Source: an uncultured Anaerobutyricum sp.
Lineage (GTDB): Bacteria > Bacillota > Clostridia > Lachnospirales > Lachnospiraceae
Assembly: GCF_934307085.1 (NCBI RefSeq)
Contig: NZ_CAKRCF010000078.1
Location: 1-6,759 of the forward strand
Length of the DNA stretch: 6,759 nt
Direction of reading: 5' to 3'
Made by a program: the position numbers and the translations under genes. Under the pieces are notes generated by a model. It did not search any database. It saw nothing but the letters and a program-made list of their open reading frames with translations, and had not been told where the DNA came from. Of this stretch, positions 1 to 6,157 are shown piece by piece (the stretch's first letter is position 1; the number at the start of each line of letters is the position of its first letter).

Positions 1-17
1 TTACAGGAGGAAACACG

Positions 18-1715
18 GTGATTATTGGAATTGATTTAGGAACGACAAATTCTCTTGCGGCGTATTATACAGAACATGGACCTGAAATTATTCCAAATCG
101 ATTAGGAGAAAGACTGACTCCATCGGTAGTTAGTATAGATGAAAATGACCAGGTTTATGTAGGGAAAACAGCGTTAGAGCGAATGGCGGTTTATCCAGAC
201 CAGACCGCAAATTTATTTAAGAGAAGTATGGGAAGCCGGAAGGAATTTAAACTTGGTGATAAAGTATTTACAGCAACAGAACTTTCTGCAATGGTTCTTC
301 GTTCTTTAAAAGAGGATGCGGAAGTTTATCTTGGAGAGGAAGTAACAGAAGCAGTTATCAGCGTTCCCGCGTATTTTAATGAAGTAAAAAGAAAAGCAGT
401 AAAGCAGGCAGGTGAACTGGCAGGTTTGAAGGTGGAACGAATTATCAGTGAACCGACAGCGGCGGCGATAGCTTACGGACTTTATCAGAAAAATGATAAT
501 ACCCGCTTTCTTGTCTTTGACCTTGGCGGCGGCACTTTTGACGTATCTATACTTGAGCTGTTTGACGACATTCTTGAAGTAAGAGCCGTTGCCGGAGATA
601 ACTATCTTGGCGGTGAAGATTTTACAAACCTGATTGTAGAACAATTTTACAAAGAACACGGACTTACGGAGGAGAATCTTTCTCTCAAAGAAAAATCTTA
701 CTACCGTAATCAGGCAGAAAAAAGTAAATGTAATGCCACAGCAGATGGGTTTTACCGGATGCAGGCATCCGTTAATGGGGAAAAAGTGGAAACACTGATT
801 CCAAGAGGTGCTTTTGAGAAAATGAGCAATCAACTTTTAGATCGCATTAAGACTCCGGTAAGAAAAAGTCTTTCAGATGCTGGTGTAAAAGCCAGAGAAA
901 TTGATGAAGTTGTATTAGTCGGTGGCACAACGAAGATGCCGCTTGTCCGTAAATTCGTCAGCAAATTATTTGGCAGAGTGCCAGATACAAGCATTAACCC
1001 GGATGAGGCAGTCGCACTTGGAGCGGCAATTCAGGCAGCGATGAAAGAGCGAAAGGAAGCAGTAAAAGAAGTCATTCTTACCGATGTCTGCCCATTTACC
1101 CTCGGAACAGAAGTATCTGTGAAGACAGAGGATGACCACTTAGAAGGCAATCATTTTTGTCCGATTATCGAGAGAAATACCGTAATCCCAGCCAGCAGAA
1201 CACAGCACTTCTTTACCGTTTACGATCACCAGACACAGGTAGAAATACACATATTACAGGGCGAGAGCCGATTTGCCTCAAACAATGTTTCCCTTGGAAC
1301 ATTAAAACTTACCGTCCCGGATAACGAGGCTGGAAAGGAACAGATTGACATTACTTATACTTATGATATTAATGCGTTACTTGAAGTCGAGGCTAAAATC
1401 GTCTCCACCGGAGAGACCGTAACCCGCCTCATAAAGAATCAGGAAAACAGCATGACAGAAGAAGAGATGAAAGCACGCATGAAAGAGCTTTCCTATCTTA
1501 AAATTCCACCAAGAGAACAGGAAAAGAACAAGGTTCTACTCCTTCGAGGCGAACGACTTTATGAAGAAACCACAGGAGAACTCAGAGAACAGCTTGAGAT
1601 GGTAACCCAGCAGTTTGAGAGAATCCTTGACAGACAGGACCCTCTGAAAATCGAGGAAGCACGGAAAGATTATGAAGAGGCATTGGACTGGATTGAAGAG
1701 GAAATGTGGATATAA
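18..1715 (+). CDS. hscC: HscC-type Hsp70 family molecular chaperone
   Basis: This is a cytosolic ATP-dependent chaperone of 565 residues, close to E. coli HscC (about 556) and shorter than DnaK (about 638). The nucleotide-binding domain covers about 1-347: phosphate-1 loop DLGTTNS at 6-12, Lys68 in the catalytic-lysine position (LFKRS), VISVPAYF at 113-120, ISEPTAAAIAYG at 143-154, phosphate-2 loop DLGGGTFDV at 168-176, and adenosine motif VLVGGTTKMP at 299-308. The interdomain linker EVILTDVCPFTLG at 351-363 matches the HscC form. A beta substrate-binding domain follows (about 364-475), then a short charged helical lid (about 478-565). The GTG start sits 7 nt after AGGAGG (5-10), and the protein opens directly with the conserved IIGIDLGTT strand, so this start is secure. 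Only 17 bases lie upstream, so promoter and operon are unknown. HscC proteins normally work with a dedicated J-domain partner; none is in this window. The substrate is unknown. Confidence 0.95.
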   Translation: MIIGIDLGTTNSLAAYYTEHGPEIIPNRLGERLTPSVVSIDENDQVYVGKTALERMAVYPDQTANLFKRSMGSRKEFKLGDKVFTATELSAMVLRSLKEDAEVYLGEEVTEAVISVPAYFNEVKRKAVKQAGELAGLKVERIISEPTAAAIAYGLYQKNDNTRFLVFDLGGGTFDVSILELFDDILEVRAVAGDNYLGGEDFTNLIVEQFYKEHGLTEENLSLKEKSYYRNQAEKSKCNATADGFYRMQASVNGEKVETLIPRGAFEKMSNQLLDRIKTPVRKSLSDAGVKAREIDEVVLVGGTTKMPLVRKFVSKLFGRVPDTSINPDEAVALGAAIQAAMKERKEAVKEVILTDVCPFTLGTEVSVKTEDDHLEGNHFCPIIERNTVIPASRTQHFFTVYDHQTQVEIHILQGESRFASNNVSLGTLKLTVPDNEAGKEQIDITYTYDINALLEVEAKIVSTGETVTRLIKNQENSMTEEEMKARMKELSYLKIPPREQEKNKVLLLRGERLYEETTGELREQLEMVTQQFERILDRQDPLKIEEARKDYEEALDWIEEEMWI

Positions 1716-1807
1716 TTTATATTTAACAATAACAGGAAGTCATAGTGATTTATTTTGATTATTAATAGATTCAGTAATTGCCTGATAATTTTTCTCAATA
1801 CCTCCTC

Positions 1808-1836
1808 TTGCCTCAATTATAAGGAATGCTTATAAT
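1808..1836 (+). promoter_or_regulatory. Sigma-A-type promoter for the HMA metallochaperone gene
   Basis: TTGCCT (1808-1813, 4 of 6 to TTGACA) is followed by exactly 17 bp and a perfect TATAAT (1831-1836). Transcription would start near 1842-1845, giving a leader of about 50 nt before the ATG at 1896. The promoter makes the metallochaperone an independent transcription unit, separate from hscC. No clear U-tailed terminator is visible between hscC and this promoter. Confidence 0.65.
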
Positions 1837-1841
1837 AAAAT

Positions 1842-1863
1842 AGTATTTTCCGATTAAAATACT
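1842..1863. promoter_or_regulatory. Perfect 8+8 bp dyad at the transcription start; possible operator or 5' hairpin
   Basis: AGTATTTT (1842-1849) and AAAATACT (1856-1863) are perfect inverted repeats separated by the six bases CCGATT. The dyad begins 5 bp after the -10 box, so it covers the expected +1. It is placed either to be a repressor operator or to form a hairpin at the very 5' end of the mRNA. A second 8-bp pair, TTATAATA (1830-1837) and TATTATAA (1874-1881), brackets it. It does not match the CopY operator core (TACAnnTGTA) or a classic Fur box. Confidence 0.4.
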
Positions 1864-1895
1864 GGGAAAACTATATTATAAAAGGAGAGATTAAA

Positions 1896-2153
1896 ATGGT
1901 ACAGCTTACTTTAAGAATAGACGGAATGTCCTGTGGAATGTGCGAAAGCCATGTAAATGATACGATTAGACAGAAATTCAATGTAAAAAAGGTTACATCT
2001 TCTCATAAAAAGGGAGAGACAGTAATTGTTGCAAACGAGGTGATTGACTCTGACAAATTAAAAGCAGCAATTTCTGAAACAGGATATGAAGTCCTCGATA
2101 TAAAAGAAGAACCATATGAGAAGAAGGGATTTTTCTCCTTTCTCAAAAAATAG
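1896..2153 (+). CDS. Heavy-metal-associated (HMA) domain metallochaperone, CopZ-like
   Basis: This 85-residue cytosolic protein is essentially one HMA domain (about 2-70) of the ferredoxin-like fold that carries Cu(I) or similar soft metals. The metal loop is GMSCGMC at 10-16, with ligand cysteines Cys13 and Cys16 in the CxxC arrangement. A hydrophobic first strand (VQLTLRIDGM) and a late GYEVLDI strand (about 63-69) also fit the family. The start is an ATG 6 nt after GGAGAG (1884-1889). It is longer than typical CopZ (about 69 residues) because of a C-terminal tail at about 71-85, ending KKGFFSFLKK, which is basic and aromatic and could touch membrane or a partner. There is no adjacent copper ATPase or CsoR/CopY gene, so the metal and the delivery partner are unproven. 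Copper is the default from family knowledge; cadmium or zinc is possible. Confidence 0.9.
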   Translation: MVQLTLRIDGMSCGMCESHVNDTIRQKFNVKKVTSSHKKGETVIVANEVIDSDKLKAAISETGYEVLDIKEEPYEKKGFFSFLKK

Positions 2154-2156
2154 ATT

Positions 2157-2335
2157 CTGATTTTTGAGGCTGCGGAGCAGACGAACTCCTGAAGCTAAAT
2201 AAAGCATATTTGTGACTTTAGTCGCGGCGGTTTGAATATTCGCTTAAAGCGCTCACATCCAAACCTTGCTCCGAGGCCACAAATATGCTTTATTTAGCTT
2301 CAGGAGTTCTGTGCGTTGGCAGCTCAGAAAACCAG
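2157..2335. repeat. Palindromic intergenic repeat, MITE-like, with 32-bp perfect inverted arms
   Basis: Positions 2183-2214 and 2278-2309 are exact reverse complements over 32 bp, starting GAACTCCTGAAGC on the left and ending GCTTCAGGAGTTC on the right, around a 63-nt centre (2215-2277). The symmetry continues imperfectly outward: CTGATTTTTGAGGCTGC (2157-2173) against GCAGCTCAGAAAACCAG (2319-2335). The centre has its own pairings: GGTTTG (2229-2234) with CAAACC (2260-2265), and CGCT (2241-2244) with AGCG (2248-2251). TGCTCCG (2267-2273) can also pair with CGGAGCA (2173-2179) outside the arm. Its G+C looks higher than the flanks, and it has no ORF or transposase. TAGA occurs at both edges (2151-2154, 2337-2340), a weak candidate target duplication; the left copy overlaps the HMA stop codon. 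It could be a non-autonomous mobile repeat, a strongly folded RNA, or an insulating hairpin after the HMA gene. No U-tract follows, so it is not a standard terminator. Confidence 0.8.
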
Positions 2336-2548
2336 TTAGAGGAATTTGGGGATTCCCCAGAATAGTGTGATTTTATGAGAAAATATAGTGAATCCATAAC
2401 AGTATATTAAAAATATAGTATTTAAATTCGATTTTTCAAAGGTTTTATAGCGGATGTTTACTCGTAGATCAACAAATTAGTGAAAAAATTAGAGAAAGTG
2501 AATCAGAGTAATATCTTTTTATACTATGTTATATTTTTCCTTCTTTTA
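2336..2548. other. AT-rich intergenic remainder, no supported gene
   Basis: This is the rest of the 440-bp gap between the HMA and CNNM genes. I see no gene with a ribosome binding site on either strand, no tRNA-like cloverleaf and no recognisable riboswitch. It holds a small palindrome GGGGATTCCCC (2348-2358) just after the repeat element and an AT hairpin TATATT-AAA-AATATA (2403-2417). A stop-bounded stretch ending at a TAA near 2511 would end VDQQISEKIRESESE, but it has no start or ribosome binding site. Confidence 0.6.
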
Positions 2549-2557
2549 TGATATAAT
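2549..2557 (+). promoter_or_regulatory. Extended -10 promoter for the CNNM-ktrB unit
   Basis: TGATATAAT is an extended -10 element (TG-N-TATAAT) with a perfect TATAAT at 2552-2557. The -35 position 17 bp upstream (TTATAT, 2529-2534) is poor, which is tolerated when the TG extension is present. Transcription would start near 2564, leaving a leader of about 30 nt. This would drive the CNNM gene and, through the 35-bp gap, ktrB. Confidence 0.55.
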
Positions 2558-2593
2558 GGGTTCTATTACATATGGAGGAATTTTTTTAAGAAA

Positions 2594-3928
2594 ATGATTG
2601 GTATATTAGTGTTACAAATTGTATTGATTATATTGAATGCGATTTTTTCAAATGCAGAGATTTCGGTTATTTCCATGAATGAAGCAAAAGTAAAGCAGAT
2701 GGCAGAGGAAGGAGATAAGCGGGCAGAGAAAGCAGCAACGCTGTTAAAGAAGCCGGCGAGGTTCCTTGAGACGATAGAATCAGCGGTGACATTTGCCAGC
2801 CTGCTTAGCGGAGCCTTTGTGGCAGTGTATGTTGGTGGATTTTTAAAAAAAGGCAGTATACATTTATTGGAGAAATGGAATATCTCTGTATCGGGACAGG
2901 TTTTGTCTGTTATTGCTATTGTTGTGGCGGCATTGCTTCTTACCTATGTGAATCTGCTATTTGGAGAGATTTTGCCGAAAAGAATTGCGATGAGTAAGTC
3001 GGAGGAGGATTCTTTTAAGATGGTAGGAATCCTGTTCTTCTTTGCAAAGATTTTTGCACCACTTGCAGCATTGCTCAGTGTTTCTTCTAGTCTGTTTTTA
3101 CGGATTATAGGAATTAATCCAGAAGAAGAACAGGAAGTGGTGACAGAGGAAGAAATCCGTATGATGCTTGCGGAAGGAAAAGAACAGGGAACGATTCAGA
3201 ATGAAGAAAGCAAACTCATTCAGAATGTATTTGAGTTTAATGATACGACGGCAGAACAGGTCAGTACGCGAAGAAGAGATTTAGTTTGCTTAAATCTGGA
3301 GGATAATGCCGAGGAGTGGGAAAAGACAATCAGGGAATGCCGTTTTTCACATTTTCCAATTATTGATTCCAATCAGGAAGATGTTGTGGGTATTCTTGAC
3401 ACGAAGGATTATTTCCGTTCAGAAGATAAATCCAAAGAGTACGTGATGAAACATACCGTAGATACGCCATATTTTGTACCGGAGAATATGAAGGCAAATG
3501 TATTATTCGCAAACATGAAGCAGACAAGAATTTATTTTGCAGTTGTTCTTGATGAGTACGGCGGAATGAGTGGTATTGTCACATTACATGATTTAGTAGA
3601 GGCTTTAGTTGGGGAGTTAGAAGAAGAGGAAATGCCGATAAAGCCAGAAGATATTAAAAGAATCGCAGAAGGTGTGTGGAGAATTCAGGGTTGTGCGCAG
3701 CTTGATGAGGTGTCAGAAGCTCTTGATGTTGAATTTCCAGAAATATTTGATACATTCAGCGGTTTTGTATGGGATGCAATCGGAAGGGTTCCCGCAGAGG
3801 GTGAAAAGTTTTCTATTGAAGCGAATAGTTTAAAGATTGATGTAGAAAATATTAAGAATCATATGATAGATTATGCGATTGTAAGGAAGTTGCCAGGAAA
3901 GAAAGCAGAAAAGGAGCAGGAAGAATAA
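2594..3928 (+). CDS. CNNM/CorC (HlyC/CorC) family membrane protein, probable Mg2+/divalent cation transporter
   Basis: This 444-residue integral membrane protein has the standard order DUF21/CNNM transmembrane domain, CBS pair, CorC_HlyC domain. Hydrophobic segments fall at about 2-19, 63-84, 101-123 and 143-173. The family signature NAIFSNAE is at 15-22 and FGEILPKRIA at 123-132. The cytosolic part has a TEEEIRMML stretch (184-192), CBS motifs at about 215-340 including DEYGGMSGIVTLHDLVEALVGE (320-341, in the second CBS), and a CorC_HlyC domain at about 354-434. CNNM proteins bind ATP-Mg through CBS and are linked to Mg2+ efflux or transport; older 'hemolysin' labels are misleading. The ATG lies 15 nt after its only good ribosome binding site (GGAGG, 2574-2578), across a run of seven T. 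That spacing is long, but no in-frame upstream start exists and the next ATG (codon 28) would remove the first membrane helix. ktrB follows after 35 bp. The exact ion is not readable from sequence. Confidence 0.92.
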   Translation: MIGILVLQIVLIILNAIFSNAEISVISMNEAKVKQMAEEGDKRAEKAATLLKKPARFLETIESAVTFASLLSGAFVAVYVGGFLKKGSIHLLEKWNISVSGQVLSVIAIVVAALLLTYVNLLFGEILPKRIAMSKSEEDSFKMVGILFFFAKIFAPLAALLSVSSSLFLRIIGINPEEEQEVVTEEEIRMMLAEGKEQGTIQNEESKLIQNVFEFNDTTAEQVSTRRRDLVCLNLEDNAEEWEKTIRECRFSHFPIIDSNQEDVVGILDTKDYFRSEDKSKEYVMKHTVDTPYFVPENMKANVLFANMKQTRIYFAVVLDEYGGMSGIVTLHDLVEALVGELEEEEMPIKPEDIKRIAEGVWRIQGCAQLDEVSEALDVEFPEIFDTFSGFVWDAIGRVPAEGEKFSIEANSLKIDVENIKNHMIDYAIVRKLPGKKAEKEQEE

Positions 3929-3963
3929 TAAGTATCCAGATAGAAAAAAGAAAAGAGGAAGTA

Positions 3964-5268
3964 ATGAAACAAATATTTGATAGTTTAAAGAAGCAAAGTC
4001 CAAGCAGGATTATCGCAATGGGCTTTAGTGCGGTAATTCTAGTAGGAGCCGTTTTGTTAGTGATGCCATTTTCCTTAAAAAAAGGAGTGCATCTTTCTTT
4101 TCTTAACGCATTATTTACATCAACGAGTGCAGTCTGCGTTACCGGTCTTGTCGTTGTTGATACGGCAGACAGTTTTACTGCAATAGGACAGGCAATTGTC
4201 GCAGCACTTATACAGATTGGCGGTCTGGGAATCGCATCTGTTGGTGTGGGTCTGATTATAGCGGCAGGAAAAAGAGTGAGTATTAAAAGTCGTCTTATGG
4301 TAAAAGAAGCATTAAATGTTGATACGTATCATGGGATGGTGCGTCTCGTAAGAGTTGTTCTTGCGATTACGCTTGGATTTGAAGCAGCAGGAGCAATTGT
4401 AAGCTTTTTTGTATTTCGAAAAGATTATTCCCCGCTTCATGCAGTTGGAATTAGCATTTTTCATTCTATCGCAGCATTTAATAATGCAGGTTTTGATAAT
4501 CTTGGAGGAATGCATAACCTCATTCCTTACAAAGATAATATTCTGCTAAATATCACGACAGATATTTTAGTTATTGTCGGCGGACTTGGATTCCTTGTAC
4601 TTGTAGATATTGTGAAGCAAAAAAGCTTTAAAAAATTATGTTTGCATTCAAAAGTTGCGATTTCTATGACAGCTGTTTTATTAATTGTGGGGACAATTAT
4701 TTTAAAAGTAACAGAACATATTACATGGATGGGTGCATTTTTTCAGAGCATGACAACGAGAACAGCAGGATTTTCCACATATGACATAGGAAGTTTTTCT
4801 AAAGCGGGTCTCTTTGCAATGTGTATCCTCATGTTTATCGGAGCCTCTCCTGGATCAACTGGCGGTGGAGTAAAAACGACAACGATATTTGTGATGGTTC
4901 AGGCATTAAAATGCATGGGAAGAAAAAAGTCAGCACATGCATTTAAACGTAGCATTTCCGAAGAAAATATTTCAAAAGCATTTATGATTACGGTATTATC
5001 CGTTGCTATTTTATGTGTTGCAACTTTTTTGATGTGTGTATTTGAACCGAAATATGACTTTATACAGATTATATTTGAGGTAGTATCCGCATTAAGTACC
5101 GCCGGGCTTTCCACCGGAATTACACCGGAACTTGGTGTAGCAGCAAAAATACTCATTATTCTATTAATGTTTACAGGACGTGTTGGAGCCTTTACCCTGC
5201 TTTCTGTATGGAGCAAAGATATAACACCAAATGCAAGATATTCAGAAGAAATGATTTCAATTGGATAA
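3964..5268 (+). CDS. ktrB: Ktr-type potassium uptake system, channel subunit KtrB
   Basis: This 434-residue membrane protein belongs to the TrkH/KtrB/HKT superfamily, in which four M1-P-M2 repeats form one K+ pore. The four filter loops are visible, each with its key glycine: SAVCVTGL (Gly61), NNAGFDN (Gly176), TRTAGFST (Gly269) and STAGLSTG (Gly381). The intramembrane gating loop of the third repeat, GASPGSTGGGVKTTT, is at 293-307. The length is close to B. subtilis KtrB (about 445), and the C-terminus ends ISIG in the usual way. The ATG follows AGAGGAA (3953-3959) by 4 nt. The gene lies 35 bp after the CNNM gene with no terminator between, so co-transcription is likely. KtrB works as a dimer on the cytosolic KtrA ring, which is encoded downstream at 5495. 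Whether uptake is Na+-coupled is not visible. Confidence 0.95.
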   Translation: MKQIFDSLKKQSPSRIIAMGFSAVILVGAVLLVMPFSLKKGVHLSFLNALFTSTSAVCVTGLVVVDTADSFTAIGQAIVAALIQIGGLGIASVGVGLIIAAGKRVSIKSRLMVKEALNVDTYHGMVRLVRVVLAITLGFEAAGAIVSFFVFRKDYSPLHAVGISIFHSIAAFNNAGFDNLGGMHNLIPYKDNILLNITTDILVIVGGLGFLVLVDIVKQKSFKKLCLHSKVAISMTAVLLIVGTIILKVTEHITWMGAFFQSMTTRTAGFSTYDIGSFSKAGLFAMCILMFIGASPGSTGGGVKTTTIFVMVQALKCMGRKKSAHAFKRSISEENISKAFMITVLSVAILCVATFLMCVFEPKYDFIQIIFEVVSALSTAGLSTGITPELGVAAKILIILLMFTGRVGAFTLLSVWSKDITPNARYSEEMISIG

Positions 5269-5323
5269 GAGATAGAAGAAATTGAATATATAAAAAATTG
5301 AAAAAAATGAATATAAAAAGCGA

Positions 5324-5471
5324 ATAGAAAAATAAATGGACAAAAATAGATATAAACAAATTTGGAATACACAATTAGAAAATTTAGAGGGAATCCTCGG
5401 TAATTCAATTTCCGAGTACTTCACAAAAATGGGAACTAAATTTTGTATAAGAAAAAGGATAGAAAAATAAA
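5324..5471. repeat. 13-bp direct repeat bounding a 135-bp segment between ktrB and ktrA
   Basis: ATAGAAAAATAAA occurs exactly at 5324-5336 and again at 5459-5471, with starts 135 bp apart. Each copy carries TAA in the same reading frame (5333-5335 and 5468-5470), so the segment between is an intact 44-codon ORF. The surrounding DNA is very A-rich, with imperfect GAATATAAAAA-like repeats at 5284-5297, 5309-5320 and 5322-5335, so chance or slippage is possible. A short hairpin lies inside: CTCGG (5396-5400) with CCGAG (5412-5416), extended inward by AAT/ATT across a T-T mismatch. Confidence 0.5.
5336..5470 (+). CDS. Possible 44-residue small ORF or decayed coding segment, unknown function
   Basis: An ATG directly after an in-frame TAA opens 44 codons, beginning MDKNRYKQIWNTQLENLEG and ending IRKRIEK. 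The product would be soluble, basic at both ends, with one Trp and one Cys and no membrane segment. I do not recognise it. Against it: there is no Shine-Dalgarno sequence (upstream is GCGAATAGAAAAATAA), the DNA is A-rich, and KtrA/KtrB systems have no known small subunit. For it: the segment reads through 44 codons in AT-rich DNA where stops should be frequent, the residue mix looks protein-like, and it sits inside a probable operon. It may be noise or the remnant of a former gene. Confidence 0.22.
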   Translation: MDKNRYKQIWNTQLENLEGILGNSISEYFTKMGTKFCIRKRIEK

Positions 5472-5494
5472 AATTCGAAAGAAAGGAAATAGAA

Positions 5495-6157
5495 ATGAGA
5501 AAAAATCGTGGAACAGCCTATGGAGTCATCGGACTTGGACGTTTCGGAACAGCCCTTGCAATTGCACTTGCACAGGCCGGAAAGGAAGTCATCGCCGTTG
5601 ACAGAAGTGAGGAAAAAATAAAAAATATACGTCGCTATACAGACTATGCCTTTGTTGCGGAGAATCTTAGTATGGAAACCTTAAAAGAAATAGGAATCCA
5701 GAACTGTGATGTTGCCATTATCTGCATTGGGGAAAAAGTGGATGTCAGCATATTAACAACGATGTCTGCAATAGAGCTGGGTGTACCTCATGTTATTGCA
5801 AAAGCAACAAGTGAAGAGCAAGGAGCAGTATTAAAAAAACTTGGAGCGGAAGTAGTTTATCCCGAAAGAGACATGGCACTTCGTCTTGGTAAAAAGTTAG
5901 TATCTGATAATTTTCTTGATTTTGTTTCTTTAAGCAACAGCGTAGAAATCCGTCAGATTCCTGTTAGAAAAAATTTAATCGGAAAAAGCGTACAGGAATC
6001 AGAAATTCGCCGAAAATATAAGCTAAATATTATTGCCATCGAAAATGGAGAGCAGACCAATATAGAAATCCTGCCAGATTATCGTTTTCAATCGGGGGAT
6101 ATTATTGTAACAATTGGAAAAACAGAAAATATGGATAAATTCGAAGAAGAGAATTGA
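5495..6157 (+). CDS. ktrA: Ktr-type potassium uptake system, regulatory RCK subunit KtrA
   Basis: This 220-residue cytosolic protein gates KtrB. The N-terminal RCK_N (TrkA_N) Rossmann domain covers about 7-130, with the dinucleotide loop GLGRFG at 13-18 and the acidic ribose-binding residue Asp36 at the end of the second strand (VIAVDRS). KtrA rings bind ATP/ADP here and open or close the channel. RCK_C (TrkA_C) spans about 140-213 (EIRQIPVRKNLIGKSV, then LNIIAIENG and a final GDIIVTIG); in Bacillota this domain binds c-di-AMP, which closes the system. The length matches B. subtilis KtrA (about 222). The ATG is 6 nt after AAAGGAA (5482-5488). The gene order is ktrB then ktrA, with an unusually wide 226-bp A-rich gap. 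I see no strong promoter in the gap (TTCACA at 5420-5425 lacks a well-spaced -10) and no ydaO-type c-di-AMP riboswitch, so expression probably depends on read-through or on a weak promoter. Confidence 0.95.
   Translation: MRKNRGTAYGVIGLGRFGTALAIALAQAGKEVIAVDRSEEKIKNIRRYTDYAFVAENLSMETLKEIGIQNCDVAIICIGEKVDVSILTTMSAIELGVPHVIAKATSEEQGAVLKKLGAEVVYPERDMALRLGKKLVSDNFLDFVSLSNSVEIRQIPVRKNLIGKSVQESEIRRKYKLNIIAIENGEQTNIEILPDYRFQSGDIIVTIGKTENMDKFEEEN

Noticed and set aside
306..833. A long reverse-strand open frame inside hscC, and similar ones inside ktrB (4312-4515, 4899-5408).
   Set aside because: They lie antisense to well-supported conserved genes, are rich in Phe, Cys and Ile as expected of antisense translation, and have no recognisable domain or ribosome binding site.
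1740..1829. A reverse-strand stretch of 29 codons with protein-like residues (IEARGGIEKNYQAIT...) and an AGGAGG just before an ATT codon.
   Set aside because: It has no ATG, GTG or well-placed TTG start, the AGGAGG is only 1 nt from the ATT, it is bounded by close stops, and it overlaps the forward HMA promoter. It could be a gene remnant, but I cannot support it.
2142..2168. CTCAAAAA (2142-2149) and TTTTTGAG (2161-2168) as a terminator after the HMA gene.
   Set aside because: The stem is AT-only apart from its base, overlaps the stop codon, and is followed by GCTGCGG rather than a U-run. The T-stretch is better read as the left edge of the palindromic element.
2215..2277. An invertible promoter inside the 63-nt centre of the palindrome.
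   Set aside because: No plausible -35/-10 pair is present in either orientation and no recombinase gene is nearby; it is kept only as a possibility under the palindrome finding.
2375..2410. An 11-codon ORF (MRKYSESITVY) in the intergenic region.
   Set aside because: It has no ribosome binding site and is short enough to arise by chance in AT-rich DNA.
2340..2593. A Mg2+ riboswitch (M-box) or yybP-ykoY element ahead of the CNNM gene was considered.
   Set aside because: No conserved core motifs or multi-helix structure are visible, and the promoter lies only about 30 nt from the start codon, leaving no room for one in the leader.
5269..5494. A ydaO/yuaA c-di-AMP riboswitch was considered ahead of ktrA.
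   Set aside because: The spacer is A-rich with only a short CTCGG/CCGAG hairpin and lacks the conserved GC-rich core of that riboswitch class.
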